Source: HKCCE3408 sp039191215
GTDB lineage: Bacteria; Pseudomonadota; Alphaproteobacteria; Rhodobacterales; Rhodobacteraceae
Reading direction: 5' to 3'
NCBI GenBank assembly: GCA_039191215.1
Contig: JBCCXT010000006.1
Location: 35,845 to 99,844 of the forward strand
Length of the DNA stretch: 64,000 bases
Shown here: positions 25,725 to 38,900 of the stretch, one piece after another
How positions within the stretch are numbered: the first letter of the stretch is position 1
How the letters are laid out: the number at the start of each line of letters is the position of its first letter
Translations under genes and position numbers: made by a program
The notes under the pieces: model-generated
Told to the model about the DNA's origin: nothing
Seen by the model: the letters and a program-made list of their open reading frames with translations, nothing else
The model's database searches: none

Positions 25725-28700
25725 TGAGTATGCAGATACGCAAAACGCTTGCCATCGGAACGGCCCTTCTGACCTGCCTGACGGCGCAGGCCACAGGCCA
25801 GGGCTTTTCGATCTCCACCCCGGATGGCGCGGTGATCGCGGGCGGCACGCCACCGCCCTACCGCCCGGGCTATGCGCCCGTCGACGACACGCTGCGCCGG
25901 GCCGATGTGACCGTGCAATTCGACAGCCTCTTGCAAGACCGGCTGCTGAATGTCGGCACCGAGGACCTGCGCGAAGGCTATGCACCCGGTGAGGTCGTGC
26001 GCTTCCGCGCCTCGACCAATTACCCCGCCTTCATCGAACGTGCCGAGATACGCATCATCGACCGGACACGGCCGGGCCGAAATATCATTACCAGCTTGCC
26101 GATTGCGCCCAATGGCACGGCCGATTGGACGATGCCCGCAGACGGGCCGCAGCACCTGGCCTATGTCTTGCGCGTCTACGCCCCATCGGGGCGCTTTGAT
26201 GAGACCATCCCCGCGCCCCTGCGGCGCCAGCAAGGCCCGGTTGACACCCGCGATCTGACCTCTGCCTTCCGCGAAACCGGCGCGGGCGAGGATCGCACCG
26301 CCATCCGCAACATCCCCGTGCGCGGCGGCACGGTCACCGTCTCTGGCACAGGTGCCACACCCGGCGCCACAAGCACGGTCATGGGCGATGAAATTGCCGC
26401 CGACGGGCAGGGCCGCTTTGCCATCAGCCGGATCCTTCCGGTGGGCGACAATGTGGTTGAGATTGAAACCGGCGGGCGGCGCTTTTTGCGCGACGTCTAC
26501 ATCCCGCCATCGGATTGGTTCACGGCAGGCATCATCGATATCACCGCCGGGCTGAGCTCGGGCGGGATCGACGATGACGATGGCTCCTACATAGACGGCC
26601 GGGCAGCGGTTTACGCCACCGGCATGACCGCCTCGGGCTGGCGCGTCACAGCCTCGGCTGACACCGAATACGGGTCCCTGGAGGATATCTTTAGCCGCCT
26701 CGATGACCGCGACCCGCTGCGCGTGCTGGACCGGCTGCGCGAGGACGGCACCGATCTTTACCCGACCTATGGCGATGACAGCACCTGGATCGATTCCACG
26801 CCGACCTCGGGCAATCTGTTCCTGCGCCTGGAAAACGACACGACCCGGCTGACCTGGGGCGATTTCACCACCTCGGTCGAGGGGCCGGGCCTGCTGCGCC
26901 ACAGCCGCGATCTTTATGGTGCGGAGCTAGAATACCGAAGCGCCGGCAGCACATCGGCCGGCCAGCCGCGTTTCTCGGGCGAGCTGTTCGCGGCCACGCC
27001 CGACAGCCTGCCGCAGCGCGATATCTTGCGCGGCACGGGCGGGTCGCTTTACTTTCTGTCGCGGCGCGATCTTGTCGGCGGATCATCGACCGTCACAATC
27101 GAAGAGACCGATGCCGATACCGGGTTTGTCATCACGACCCAAACCCTGACCGAGGGCCGCGATTACGTGGTCGATCACCTGCAGGGCGTGTTGATCTTGT
27201 CTGAGCCGCTGCAAAGCGGGACGGGCGACGGCACGCTCGTCACCGGGGTTAGCGATGCGCGCGTCCTGAACCTGGTTGTGCAGTACGAATACGTGCCTTC
27301 CGGTGGCGATGTGGAGGCGGCCTCTTACGGCGGGCGGGCCGATTATTGGATCACGGATGCGTTGCGCGTTGGCGTCACCGTCTTGTCCGAGGAAACCGGT
27401 GCGGGGCGGCAGGACAATGCGGGCATCGATCTGAGCTATTCCCTGGGCGGAGCCAGCGGTCTCGACCTAGAAGTGGCGTTTGCCGACGGGCCGGGATTTG
27501 GCCGCGCGACCTCCACCGATGGCGGTCTGACGCTGGCCACAACCGGCAGCGGCGCGGACCGGTCCGCGGGCGCCTATGAGGCGCGGCTGCGGCTGGATTT
27601 TTCCGATCTGGGCTTGAATGTGGATGGCAGTATTGAGGCTTATGCGCAGCGCCGCGAGGAGGGATTTGATACCATCGCTGAGGCCACAGATAGCGACCAG
27701 TCGCTTTATGGGATCGCCGTTGATCTCGGCCTGACCGAGCGGACGCGGTTTGGCCTGGATGCGGAGCGGTTCCGCCAGGACACCGGCGAGGAGCGCGCGG
27801 AGGCTGAACTGCGCCTCAGCCACGCGCTCAACGCACAGTGGACAATCGAAGGTGCTCTGGCCTGGCTTGACCAGACCGACCCGGGCGATCCCGATGAGAC
27901 CGGGACGCGAACCGATGCGGCGATCCGGCTGAGCTATGCCGCCAGCGACGATCTGACGGTGTACGGCTTTGCCCAGGGCACGATTGATGTGGATGGCGGG
28001 CTTGATCGCAATGACCGCGCGGGCGTGGGCTTTGAAGCCGCCTTGGGCGACCGGGTTGATGCGGCTGCCGAGATTTCGGGCGGCGAAGGCGGTGCGGCAG
28101 GCCGGGCGCGGATCGCCTGGCGGCCGACGGATCGCAACGAGGTCTATCTCGGCTATTCGCTTGATCCGACACGCGGTGATACCGGCCCGTTGCAGGATCG
28201 CGGCCGGATCGTGGCCGGTGCCAGCATGCAGCATTCCGACCAATTGCTGAGCTTCGGTGAGACCGTCTTTGACATGCCGGACAACCAGCGCTCACTGACG
28301 CAAGCCTATGGCGTGACCTACACGCCAAGTGCAGTCTGGAGCTTCTCGGGCGGTTTGGAGACCGGAACGATCCGCGATGCCGATGATGGCGATTTCGACC
28401 GGCTTGGCCTTTCGGTCGGCGCGGCCTGGACGCCGAACGAGGACCAGACCGGCCGAGTGCGGCTGGAATACCGGACCGAAGATGGCGATGGCGCCGACCG
28501 GGACCGCGACACCTATGCGCTCAGCGCGGGTTATGCGACGCGACTGGCCGATGACTGGCGGCTTTTGGCAGATGTCGATGCGATTTATTCCGACAGTGCC
28601 GACGATCCTCTGGCCGACGGGGAATACCTGCGCGCGAGCCTGGGATATGCCTACAGGCCGATCGATAATGAGCGGCTGAATTTGCTTTTCCGGCTGACCT

Positions 28701-29140
28701 ATCTGCACGATCTGCCGGCCGAGGATCAGCGCTCCGATGATGGCTCAACCGACGGGCCGCAACAGCGCTCCACGGTGATGTCGGTTGCGGGTAATTACGA
28801 TCTGAACCCGGAATGGACTTTATCGGCCAAGCTCGGCTACCGGCTTTCCGAGGTGGCCGATCGCGGCAGCGACGATTTCACCGCCGATACGGCGACCCTG
28901 GCAGCGCTGCGGCTCGATTGGCATGTCGTGCATCAATGGGATCTGATGGTCGAAGGCCGGGTGCTTTATACCGAGGAAACCGGCACCACCGAAGCCGGCG
29001 CGGTTGTTGGCATCTACCGCCATGTCAATGATCACGTCTCGGTCGGATTGGGCTATGAATGGGGCTCTGTCTCGGATGATCTGACCAATATCGACTATGA
29101 CGGCCAGGATCTGTTTCTCAATATCGTTGGCCGGTTTTAG
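25724..29140 (+). CDS. Outer-membrane beta-barrel protein paired with DUF11 protein
   Basis: 1138 residues. A signal peptide (Lys/Arg start, hydrophobic core, likely cut after ATG or GQG near residue 25) precedes a soluble region with Ig-like character to about residue 270. The remainder is a long series of alternating amphipathic strands (for example RLTWGDFTTSV and LYGAELEYRS) ending in NIVGRF, a terminal Phe that serves as a Bam recognition signal. I see no TonB plug or TonB box. ATG 25724 overlaps the upstream stop by one base; ATG 25730 is better spaced from GGAG and may be the real start. Possible roles are exporter, anchor or receptor for the DUF11 protein; I cannot decide between them. 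Confidence 0.8.
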   Translation: MSMQIRKTLAIGTALLTCLTAQATGQGFSISTPDGAVIAGGTPPPYRPGYAPVDDTLRRADVTVQFDSLLQDRLLNVGTEDLREGYAPGEVVRFRASTNYPAFIERAEIRIIDRTRPGRNIITSLPIAPNGTADWTMPADGPQHLAYVLRVYAPSGRFDETIPAPLRRQQGPVDTRDLTSAFRETGAGEDRTAIRNIPVRGGTVTVSGTGATPGATSTVMGDEIAADGQGRFAISRILPVGDNVVEIETGGRRFLRDVYIPPSDWFTAGIIDITAGLSSGGIDDDDGSYIDGRAAVYATGMTASGWRVTASADTEYGSLEDIFSRLDDRDPLRVLDRLREDGTDLYPTYGDDSTWIDSTPTSGNLFLRLENDTTRLTWGDFTTSVEGPGLLRHSRDLYGAELEYRSAGSTSAGQPRFSGELFAATPDSLPQRDILRGTGGSLYFLSRRDLVGGSSTVTIEETDADTGFVITTQTLTEGRDYVVDHLQGVLILSEPLQSGTGDGTLVTGVSDARVLNLVVQYEYVPSGGDVEAASYGGRADYWITDALRVGVTVLSEETGAGRQDNAGIDLSYSLGGASGLDLEVAFADGPGFGRATSTDGGLTLATTGSGADRSAGAYEARLRLDFSDLGLNVDGSIEAYAQRREEGFDTIAEATDSDQSLYGIAVDLGLTERTRFGLDAERFRQDTGEERAEAELRLSHALNAQWTIEGALAWLDQTDPGDPDETGTRTDAAIRLSYAASDDLTVYGFAQGTIDVDGGLDRNDRAGVGFEAALGDRVDAAAEISGGEGGAAGRARIAWRPTDRNEVYLGYSLDPTRGDTGPLQDRGRIVAGASMQHSDQLLSFGETVFDMPDNQRSLTQAYGVTYTPSAVWSFSGGLETGTIRDADDGDFDRLGLSVGAAWTPNEDQTGRVRLEYRTEDGDGADRDRDTYALSAGYATRLADDWRLLADVDAIYSDSADDPLADGEYLRASLGYAYRPIDNERLNLLFRLTYLHDLPAEDQRSDDGSTDGPQQRSTVMSVAGNYDLNPEWTLSAKLGYRLSEVADRGSDDFTADTATLAALRLDWHVVHQWDLMVEGRVLYTEETGTTEAGAVVGIYRHVNDHVSVGLGYEWGSVSDDLTNIDYDGQDLFLNIVGRF

Positions 29141-29207
29141 GCGCGAAACGGAACGGCAATTCGCCGCCGTCATGCCATCACATGCTCCAGTGCCGAACGC
29201 AGCGCCC

Positions 29208-29240
29208 GCGCGCGGACTGGGCCGCAGGCCCGCCGCGCGC
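29208..29240. terminator. GC-rich inverted repeat between convergent genes
   Basis: GCGCGCGG (29208-29215) pairs with CCGCGCGC (29233-29240), with a further GGGCC/GGCCC pairing inside the loop. It lies between the converging beta-barrel and phosphopantetheinyl transferase genes, where a bidirectional terminator is expected. No T-run is visible on either strand, so intrinsic termination is unproven. Confidence 0.4.
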
Positions 29241-29298
29241 CACGCCCAACCGACGCAGGCCGCAAGGCCGAGCCGGGCGGGAGCGCGCCCGTTGCCCT

Positions 29299-29937
29299 TC
29301 ACACCCCCCAAGTCACCGCGCCCGTCAGCCCCGGTACGTCAAACAGGCCAAACCCCGTGGCCCGTTCAGCCGGTTCGACATAACCGGTGGCATTGCCCGC
29401 GCTGTCGAGCTCAAGCGCAATCGATTTCGGGTCCAAACCCAACCCCTCGCCCGTCAGCTTCATCAGCGCTTCTTTGGCCGTCCAAAACTGCAAGAACCGC
29501 GCCAATTGGTCCGGGGCGGCGTCAAGGGCCCCGCGCTCGTGATCGGTAAAACAACGCGCGCACAGCCCCGGTAGATTGCGCAGCAGGCTCGGCCGCTGCT
29601 GCAAGAGCTCCACATCGACACCAACCGCACCGGATGGCGCGATGGCCAGGGCCGCGCGGTCACCGGAATGCGACAGGTTGAAGGCTGGGCCACCCGACAG
29701 TGCGGGCTTCCCCGCCGGCCCATAGCTGAAAACGAGCCCGGCTGCATCGCCTGCGGTCGCCTCGGCCAAGGCCTGACGGAGCAAGCCCCGGGCGCGCGTG
29801 AAGCGGTCCCGGTCAGGATCGAAATGAAACTGCGCGGCCCGGGCCGCCTCATCTGGCGACAAAAGCGCGCGGGCGGCAGCCAAAGCGATATCGGTGTCGT
29901 CACCCAGCCGCCACAGGCTCAGCTCAACACCATCCAT
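29299..29937 (-). CDS. 4'-phosphopantetheinyl transferase (Sfp type)
   Basis: 212 residues. It shows the family motifs FNLSHSGD, VGVDVE (magnesium site) and FWTAKEALMKLTGEG. It transfers the phosphopantetheine arm of CoA to the serine of carrier proteins. The start ATG 29937 lies 7 bases after the megasynthase stop, with a GAGGTGG ribosome site formed over the end of that gene, so it is co-translated with the enzyme it must activate. Two PCP and one ACP domains of the upstream protein are its obvious targets. Confidence 0.93.
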   Translation of the reverse strand: MDGVELSLWRLGDDTDIALAAARALLSPDEAARAAQFHFDPDRDRFTRARGLLRQALAEATAGDAAGLVFSYGPAGKPALSGGPAFNLSHSGDRAALAIAPSGAVGVDVELLQQRPSLLRNLPGLCARCFTDHERGALDAAPDQLARFLQFWTAKEALMKLTGEGLGLDPKSIALELDSAGNATGYVEPAERATGFGLFDVPGLTGAVTWGV

Positions 29938-29944
29938 CGCCACC

Positions 29945-32900
29945 TCAGCCGCGTTCGATTTCGGCCTCGATGATGCGGACAATTTCCTTTGCATGCTTCC
30001 CTTCTACCAGATCGGCATGATCACCGGCATCAAGCTGATGGCATAACAGGCGGCTGGGCGCCACGTACTGATCCCATCCCAGGCTTGGAAATTGCTGGCG
30101 GAAGAGCTGGCCGCGCAGATGCTGCTGATTATCTGCCATCAAAAGGCTCGCCTGGCCGTTATACGCCCCACCTTTGTACGTGCGCGCGGCATCGAACCAG
30201 TCTGCCACCATCTGCTGGTGCCGCTTCATGTGCAGCCCAGCGTTTTGCGGTTCTTTTGAGCGGGAAATCCCCGCCGTGCGTATCCTGTTGGCCAACAGCT
30301 TCGGCCCATGGCGCAGCCACATCCGCGCCGAGGAACGGAAGCGACGCCGACCGGATTTGGTCAATAGCGACCGACTGCGATTTGGATCAAAGTAATCCAC
30401 GCCAAACCCGGGCGCCATGCTGTCAATCAGGATAAGTGCCACAACCTTGCGGCCCTTTGCTTCAAGCTGGCGCGCCATCTCAAACGCGGTTGTGGCACCG
30501 GCGGAATAGCCCGCAAGCACAACCGGCCCGCTTTCCTGGTGCTGCGCGAGGTAGTGCAGGTTTTCAGCGGCAATTTCTTCGATCGTGTGATGCGGCTTGT
30601 GCCCCAAAACGCCACGGCTTTGGAACGCGACCACCTTGCGGTGCTGGCCCATCAGGCGACCAAGCTCGGCCAGGTTATTCACGTTGCCGCCCGCGCCGCC
30701 GACGATGAAAAGCGGCGTTGCAGTACTGCCCAAATTGCCCGGATGGATCACCACGGATGTGTCCCAAGGCGCATCTGGATCAACACCGTCTGCCGTTTCC
30801 TGCTGTGCGGCCTCAACCGCGCGGCCAAGCGCGCTGAGCGTGGGGTGCGAAAACAGGGTCGACATCGCCATGACGGGCCCAAAGATCGCCTTGATGCGAT
30901 CAAAGAGCTGGACCGCCAGCAGCGAATGCCCACCCAATGCGAAGAAATCCGAGTCCCGGCCGATCTCTTCGATGCCCAAAAGATCGCGCCAGATTGCAGC
31001 CAAACCAACCTCATAGGTTGATAACGGCGCCGCATCATCGGGCCTGTGGCTGACCTCGTCGATCCGATCAACCAGGGCGGCGCGATCCAGTTTGCCATTG
31101 GCCGTGACCGGCATATCCGGCAATTGGATCAGGCGCGACGGCACCATATGGCGCGGCAGCCGGTCCCGCAGGATGGCTGTCAGCGCCTCAAGCGTCGGCG
31201 CACCGACATAAAACCCAAACAGAGCCGCCCGTTCCGCATCATGCAAAATGGCAGCCTGATCGATGCCGGGAACGGCCGCCATAACCGCTTCGATCTCGCC
31301 CGGCTCGACCCGAAACCCGCGCAGCTTGATCTGACCGTCACGCCGGCCGACAAAGTCAATCAGCCCGTCGCTGCGATACCGACAGATATCGCCGGTGCGA
31401 TAGACCTGATCCTCGCCCAGAACGGGGGCCGGCACGAAGCTTGCTGCGGTCAGATCGGGGCGGTTGAGATAGCCCAAAGCCAGCCCGTCCCCGGCGACGA
31501 CCAACTCGCCTGGTATGCCCGGCGGGACCGGCCGCAGATCGCCATCGACGATATAGGCGCGGGTATTTGCGATCGGCCGACCGATCGGCACCGATGTGTC
31601 CTCTTCGGTCAATGCGGGGATCGGATAGGTGCAGGAAAAGGTTGTATTTTCGGTCGGGCCATAGCCGTTGATCAGCTGAACATTCGGCAGCGCGGCCTGA
31701 GCATTGCGGACATGCGCCACGCTGAGCGCTTCGCCGCCTGTCAGCACCTCTTGCACGCTGGCAAGGGCGCTGGCATTGCGATCGACGATGGCGTTAAAAA
31801 GCGCCGCGGTCAGCCATAGCGTGGTGATCCGTTGACGCAGCAGCGTGTCACGCAGCCGGTCGATATCTGTGGCCAAGTCCGCATCCGGCAAAACCAGCGT
31901 GGCGCCGTTCAACAGCGCGCCCCAGATCTCAAAGGTTGCGGCATCGAAGCTGGCCGGGGCCAGTTGCAGGAATCGCCGTGACGGATCGAATTGTGCAAAG
32001 TCGTTGCCCAGCACCAGACGCGCGATGGCGCGATGCGGCACGATCACGCCTTTGGGCTGCCCCGTCGAGCCGGACGTGTACATCAGATAGGCAGGATCCA
32101 GGGCGCTGGCACCGGGTAATTCACCCGCCCAGACCCGGGGATTTCCGGCCAGATCGACCAGTTCAATCCCGTCGGGCAAATCAACAGCAGGTGCGCCGTA
32201 GCTCAGCACGACCTGCGCGCTGCAATCGCCCAGGATGAACGCCACCCGCGAAGCAGGCATGCCCGCGTCCAGCGGCACGTAAGCCGCACCCGCTTTCATG
32301 ATCGCGATATAGGCTGCGATCAATTCGGGCCCGCGTGGCAAAAGCACGCCGACATAATCGCCCGGTTTCACACCACGCGCGACCAAGTCGCGCGCCCAGG
32401 CATCGGCCGCCGCAGCAAGCGCGCCATAGCTGATCTCTTGCCCGTCTGCGGCAACAAGGGCCGTGCTGTCGGGCGCCGACTGCGCGATCTGGTCAAAGAG
32501 CACGGGCAGAGACGCATCGCGCGGATAGTCGACCGCATGGCCCTGCCAATTGGCCAGTTTCGCGCGATCTTGCGGGGCCACCACATCAAGCCGGCTGACC
32601 GGAACCGCCGGTGACTCTGCGGCCGCCGCCAAGAGGGCCAGATATTCCGACATCCGCCGTTCGATCGTTTCGGCATCAAAAAGCGCGAGGTTATAGGTGC
32701 ATTGCAGCTCTGCCCCGGTATCGGTCTTCATGAAGTTGATGAACAGGTCGAGCTGTTCGTAGCGCCGCCCGACACTGTCGGTCACGGCGTCGAAATCGGC
32801 GAAGGGCGCCTCTTTGGCGGCGGCATCGAGGTTGATCGCCACGGTCACCATCGGCGCCCAGTCGAGATCGCGGTCTTTGGCGACATCTTTGACGAAGGAC

Positions 32901-35900
32901 ACAAAATCGAAGTTTTGGTATTCCAGCGCATCAAGCAGGCCGTGGCCGGTGCGGCGCAGGAGGCTTTCGAACGTGTCGCCGCTTTGGGTTTCCACTTGGA
33001 GCGGCAGGAATGTCACGCAATGGCCCAAAAGCGGGGCCTGGCCGACAAGCGGCTGGCCTGCCGCGGCAAATCCAAGCGCGTTCTTCGGCACACCCGTGAT
33101 GCGGTGCAGATAGGCGCCAAACCCGCTAATCAGCGCGGAAAAAAGCGTGGTGCCTTCGCCCGCGGCAAGTTCTGTCAGCCGGTCGATCGTGGCGGCGGGG
33201 ACATCAAGCGTCATCCGCCTGGCGGCGACATCGCGGGTCTTTGGGCGCGGCCGATCGGTTGGGAAATCGACCCGGACAAGGCCGTCCTTATATAGGTCGA
33301 TCCAATAGGCGCGGGCCTCCTGGCGGGCCTCGATTGTGTCGGCCCGGTTGAGATAGGCGAGATAGTCGCTGAGCTGGATCGGCGCGGGCAGATCGGCCGC
33401 AACGCCATCGCGGCGTGCAACATAAAGGGCGCCCAATTCACGCACCATGACACCGCAGGACCAGCCGTCGACCGTCACATGGTGCCCGGTCAGCAAGAGC
33501 TTGTGATGATCCGGCCCCAGGCGCAGCAGATGGGCCCGGATGAGCGGACCGTTGGCCAGATCAAACGGTGTTTCGACCTCCGCGACCTGGGCTGCATCCA
33601 GTGCCTCAGCCCGGGCCGCAGCGCTAAGCTCGCTCAAATCGGTTTGCATCAGCGGCAGATCGAGCACGGCATGGATGGTCTGCGTCTCACCATCGGCATT
33701 GGGCACAGTGCGCAGCGCCTCGTGGCGATCTGTCAGATCATTGAGCGCGCGCTCCAGCACCGCTACATCAAGCGCGCCTTTCAGCTCAATCGTCGAGCAC
33801 AGATTGTAGCTGCAGCTGGCACCGGGGCCGAATTGGGCCGACAGCCAGATCTCTTGCTGGTTGGTGCTGAGCGGCACGATGCGCGAGCCATCAGGACGCG
33901 TGCCTTGCATCAGCCCGGCATCGATCAGCGTATTGACGGCATCGATGAATGCGTCGCGTACCTGGGCCAGATCATCGGCCGTATGGGCCGCAGAGATGAA
34001 GATTGGGCGGCCCTCATAGGTCATGATCCCGCGATTGCGCAGATGGAAGAACAGCAGGTCGGAATATTCGCTGAATTCGGTCTGTGTGAGGCGCAGAACC
34101 GATGAAAATTGCTCCATCTTCAAGGGCGCGGAGACCTGGGCGAAAAACGCGTTCAACTCATCGACCAGCACCTTGGCGCGCGCGGTCATACCGTCCTGCA
34201 GCGCCGGGCCTTCGGATTGGAGATGTTCGAGCACGGCCTTGGTCGTGGCCAGCGCCATCGGGTGGCGCACGAAAGTGCCGGCAAACCAAGTCATGTCGGA
34301 GGTTGGCGTGCTGTCATCGCCGAATTCCCAATGGCCGCCATCGAGCGTGTCCATGTAAAGTGCGGAACCCGTGACAACGCCGATGGGCAGGCCACCTCCG
34401 ATGACCTTACCATAGGTCGCCATATCGGCGCGGATGCCAAAGACGTGTTGCGCACCTTTCGGGTGGCAGCGGAAGCCTGTCACGATCTCATCGAACAGAA
34501 GCGGGATGCCAAGCTCTTCGGTCAGTTTGCGCAAGGCTTGCACGTATTCGATGGGCTGGAAATCGGGATTGCGGCTGCGCACCGGCTCCACCAGGACCAG
34601 CGCCAGGTCATCCGCGTTTTCGCGGATGACGTTGAAGGCATCCGGGTCGCCGTAATCGAGGATGATCGTGTTTTGGATCGCCTCTTCGGGGATGCCGGGG
34701 GCGGAGGGGAAGGTCGTCAGACGGCTGCCCTGGCCCGAGCCGCGGACCTGCATCTCATCAAAAATGCCGTGGTAATGGCCGTCGAATTTGGCGACCTTGG
34801 ATTTACCCGTCACGGTGCGGGCCATGCGCACGGCGGCCAACACCGCCTCGGACCCGGTATTGCAAAATGCCGCGCGCTCCATCCCGGTCATCTCGGTGAC
34901 CATCTGGGCGACTTCGCCTGCCAGCACGGTCTGCGGGCCGATGGCCAGCGACTTTTCCGACTGCTCACGGATCGCGTCGACGACAAAATCGGGCTGGTGG
35001 CCGAGGAAGGTGACGCCGTAGCCACCGACAAGATCGATACATTTGTTGCCGTCCGTATCCCAGACATAAGCGCCTTTGGCCTCGTCCGACAGGATGGGGT
35101 AAACCATCTCTTTCCAGCGGGTCTTGAAGCCTTGCACTGTGCGCGGATCGGCCAAGGCGCGGCGCGAGGCCTGGGTTGAGGCCTTGGCTTTTGGCGTGCG
35201 CCGGATGGTCTCGGCGATCAGCGCGTCGATATGGGCCTCCTGCGCCGGGGTCAGCACCAATTTTTCGGTCTTGGTGAAAGACGGGACCTGCACATTGGGT
35301 GCCGCCGCCGTCTTGCCCGCCTGCGCAGCAGCTGGTGTGACATCCGACCCTGCCTGTGCATCGGCTGAACCCGGGGTCGGCACGGATGCGGGCACGGGGG
35401 CTGCGCCTAGCGCGGGGTTGTCGGCCGCCACAATGCCATCAAGATAGTCCGCGAGTGCGTCGAGGACCGGCAGATCTTCGATCAATTGGCGCGTGTTCAG
35501 CTTGACCTTAAAGGCCTTTTTGAACGCCGCATTGGCCTGGGTCAGGAAGAGCGAGTCAAAGCCCAATTCCAGGAAAGTCGCGTGTTCGTCGATGGCCTCC
35601 ATCGGCAGACCGCTCAGATCATGGATGATCGCTTTGAGCTTGGCCAGGATCGCGCCGCGTTTATCGGCCGGAGCCAAGGGCGCTGGCGCCGGCGCCTCGG
35701 TGCTGGTGCGTGGCCCATCCGCGCCGGGCAGCACGACGGTTTCCGCGGCAGGCGCCACAGGCGTCAGGCCGCCCTCGATTGCGTCCGCGTAGGGCTGCGG
35801 ATCGATCCAAAGCTCGACCCGGTCAAAGCGGTAGACCGGCAGGGCGAGCTTTAACCGGCGCCCCTGGGCGAGCGATTTCCAGTTCAAGACCGCGCCCGAC

Positions 35901-38900
35901 ATCCAGGCCTTGCCAAGCGCGTTAAGCAGGAAGGTCACATCCGGGTCGGTCTCGCGCGGATGACGGATCGTGGCCGAGATCTCATGGTCCGCCGAGCGCC
36001 GCGAATGCTGCCGTGTGAGCGTGCTGAGCACCTGACCCGGCGCCAGTTCGAGAAACACCCGGCCTTGGGTTTCCAACAGCGTGCCGACGCCATCGGCGAA
36101 GCGTACTGTGCCGCGCAGGTGGCGCGCCCAGTAATCGGGGCTGGTCGCTTCGGCATCCGTGATCCAGGTGCCTGTGACGTTGGAGATGAACGGCCGGGTC
36201 GGCGCGCGCAGTTCGATCTGTTCAAACGCCCGGCGGAAGCGATCCAAGATCGGCTCCACCATGGCTGAATGCGCCGCCACGTTGATATGGACGCGGCGGG
36301 TTTCGACCTCTTCGGCCTCAAAGGCCGCACGCAGGGCTTCGATGGCGTCAACCGGGCCGGAGACCACACATTGGCCTTCGGCATTCACCGCCGCGATCGA
36401 CAGCGATGCGTCAAGTCGCGGCTCGACCACATCCGCACCCAGCGGCACGCTTAGCATCGCGCCCTCAGGCAGGGTATCAAACAACTCACCACGGACCATC
36501 ACGATGTTCAGCCCGTCTTCGGGCGACATCACTCCGGCCATCACGGCGGCGGTGTATTCGCCCATCGAATGGCCGATCATGGCCGACGGTTCCGCGCCCC
36601 AGGCCACCCATTGCGCGGCCATCGCATATTCGATGGCATAAAGCGCGGGCAGCGCGGTTGTTGGCGTCTCTAGCGTGCCATCGGCGCGGATGATCTCGAT
36701 CAGGCTGACGCCGGTCGCCGTTGTGTAGGCTGTGTCGAGCCTGTCGAGTGCGGCGCGAAACTCCGGCGCCCAATCGTAAAGGCCCATGGCCATGCCAGCA
36801 TATTGCGCGCCGCCGCCTGCAAAGAGAAAGACAAGCTCCGCCTCGTCGGCGGCCATCGCGCTGCGGATCATCTCGCGCGGGTTGCGGGCGCGCAACTTGG
36901 CGATGGCTTCGTCCACAGAAGACGCCAGGAACGCCAGTCGCTTTTCCATCCGCCGCCGACCGGTCAGCAGCGTATAGGCGACATCGGCCAAGTTGGCATC
37001 GCGGTTTGCGTCCAACCAATCGGCCAAGTCTTCGCAACGCGCGGTGAGCGCGGTGTCGGTCTTGGCCGACAGGACGATAAGCTGGGGCCCCACCGCCGGA
37101 TCAGAGGGCGCGATCTGAGGCGCTTCTTGGATCACGATATGGGCATTTGTGCCGCCCATCCCGAACGAGCTGATGCCCGCGCGCCGCGGCACGTCGCCCT
37201 TGGGCCAAGCCAGCGCCTCTCCGGCGACAAAGAACGGGCTGTCGGCAAAGGGAATGGCCGGGTTCGGCTCAGAGAAATTCAAGCTTGGCGGGATCACCCC
37301 GTGCTTGAGTGCGAGCGCCGCCTTAACGGTGCCCGCCGCCGTGGCGCCCGCATCAAGATGGCCGGTATTGGTCTTGATCGAGCCGATGGCGCAGAACTGC
37401 TTGCGGTCGGTCGTTTCGCGGAATGCCCGCGTCAGGCCTTCGATCTCAATTGGGTCGCCAAGCAGCGTGCCGGTGCCATGCGCTTCGATCAGCGAGACAT
37501 CATCGGCGGTAATCCCGGCGTTCAAATACGCCTCAGCGATCACGTCGGACTGGCCGATCGAGGAGGGGGCGGAGAAGCCGGCCTTGTTGGCGCCGTCATT
37601 GTTGACCGCCGAGCCGATCATGACGGCATAGATGTTGTCGCCCTCGGCGATCGCGTCATCCAGCCGCTTCATCGCCAGCATCGCCACGCCGGAGCCGCGG
37701 ATCATGCCGTCGGCCTTGGCGTCAAAGGCCGCGATCCGGCCCGAAGGCGTAAGCGGGCCGCCTTCGTGGTACATGTAGCCCGCACGATGCGGCACGAGGA
37801 ATTTCGCCCCACCCGCCAGCGCCATGTCACATTCGCCTTTGCGCAGGCTTTCGGCGGCCAGGTGGATCGCAGTGCCGGATGTGGAGCACGCCGTCTGTAC
37901 CGTCATCGCAGGGCCTGTCAGGCTCAGGCGGTAAGCGATATGGGTGCAAGGGAAGTCACGCTCATTGCCGATCATCACGGAATAATCGTGGCTCATATCG
38001 CGCCAGCGCTTCACGCTCATGAGGTTTTCAAGCTGGTAGGCGTTGCGCCCGACCCCGCCGAACACGCCAATCCGGTCGCCGCCCTGTTGGGTGTCGTGGC
38101 CCGCATCCTCAAGCGCCATCCAGGCCGCCTCAAGCATGATCCGCTGCTGCGGATCCATGATCTCGATCTCTCGCGGGGTGAAGCCGAAGAATTTGTGATC
38201 GAACCCTTTGTGGTTTTTCAGAGGGTAAGACGAGGGCACAAAATCCGGATCGTCGAGCAATTCGGGACTAAAACCCGCAGCGATAAGGTCGTCGGCCGTG
38301 ATGTCGACCCGGCCGGATTTACCGGCCACCATCAGATCCCACAATTCATGCGCCGTATCGGCGCCTGCGGCGCGTGCAGAGACGCCGACGATGGCGATCT
38401 GGTCATTGCCGGTCGGCCGGTCGGCCGCGCGCCGGGTGCGGGTGGCAAGCGTTGGGGCCGCTTCACGAGAGACCCAGATCTCGGCGATATGTTCCGGCGT
38501 CGGCAGGCTGAAAAATTCTGCCACGGTCAGGTCAAAGCCCTTCTCCGCCCGGCACATCTCAATAAACTGGGTCGCCATCAGGGACGAACCGCCAAGTTCA
38601 AAGAACCGGTCAGCCCGGCCGATCCCGTCCACACCCAGCATCTCTTCCCAGGCCATGGCGACAAATTGCTCGCGCGGACCGCGCGGGGCGGCATAAGGAT
38701 AGCGCAGGTCGGGGCGACGGCGCCGCGACACCGTCAGCGCTTTGCGGTCCAGCTTGCCGTTTTCGGTCAGCGGCAGGCTGTCGAGCCGTTGGAACACCGC
38801 CGGCAGCATATGGTCCGGCAGCCCGGCGGCCAGATCGTTGCGCAGGACGTGGTCGTCAGGCAGATCGGCGCCAACAATGAAGGCCGCCAAGCGACGCCCC

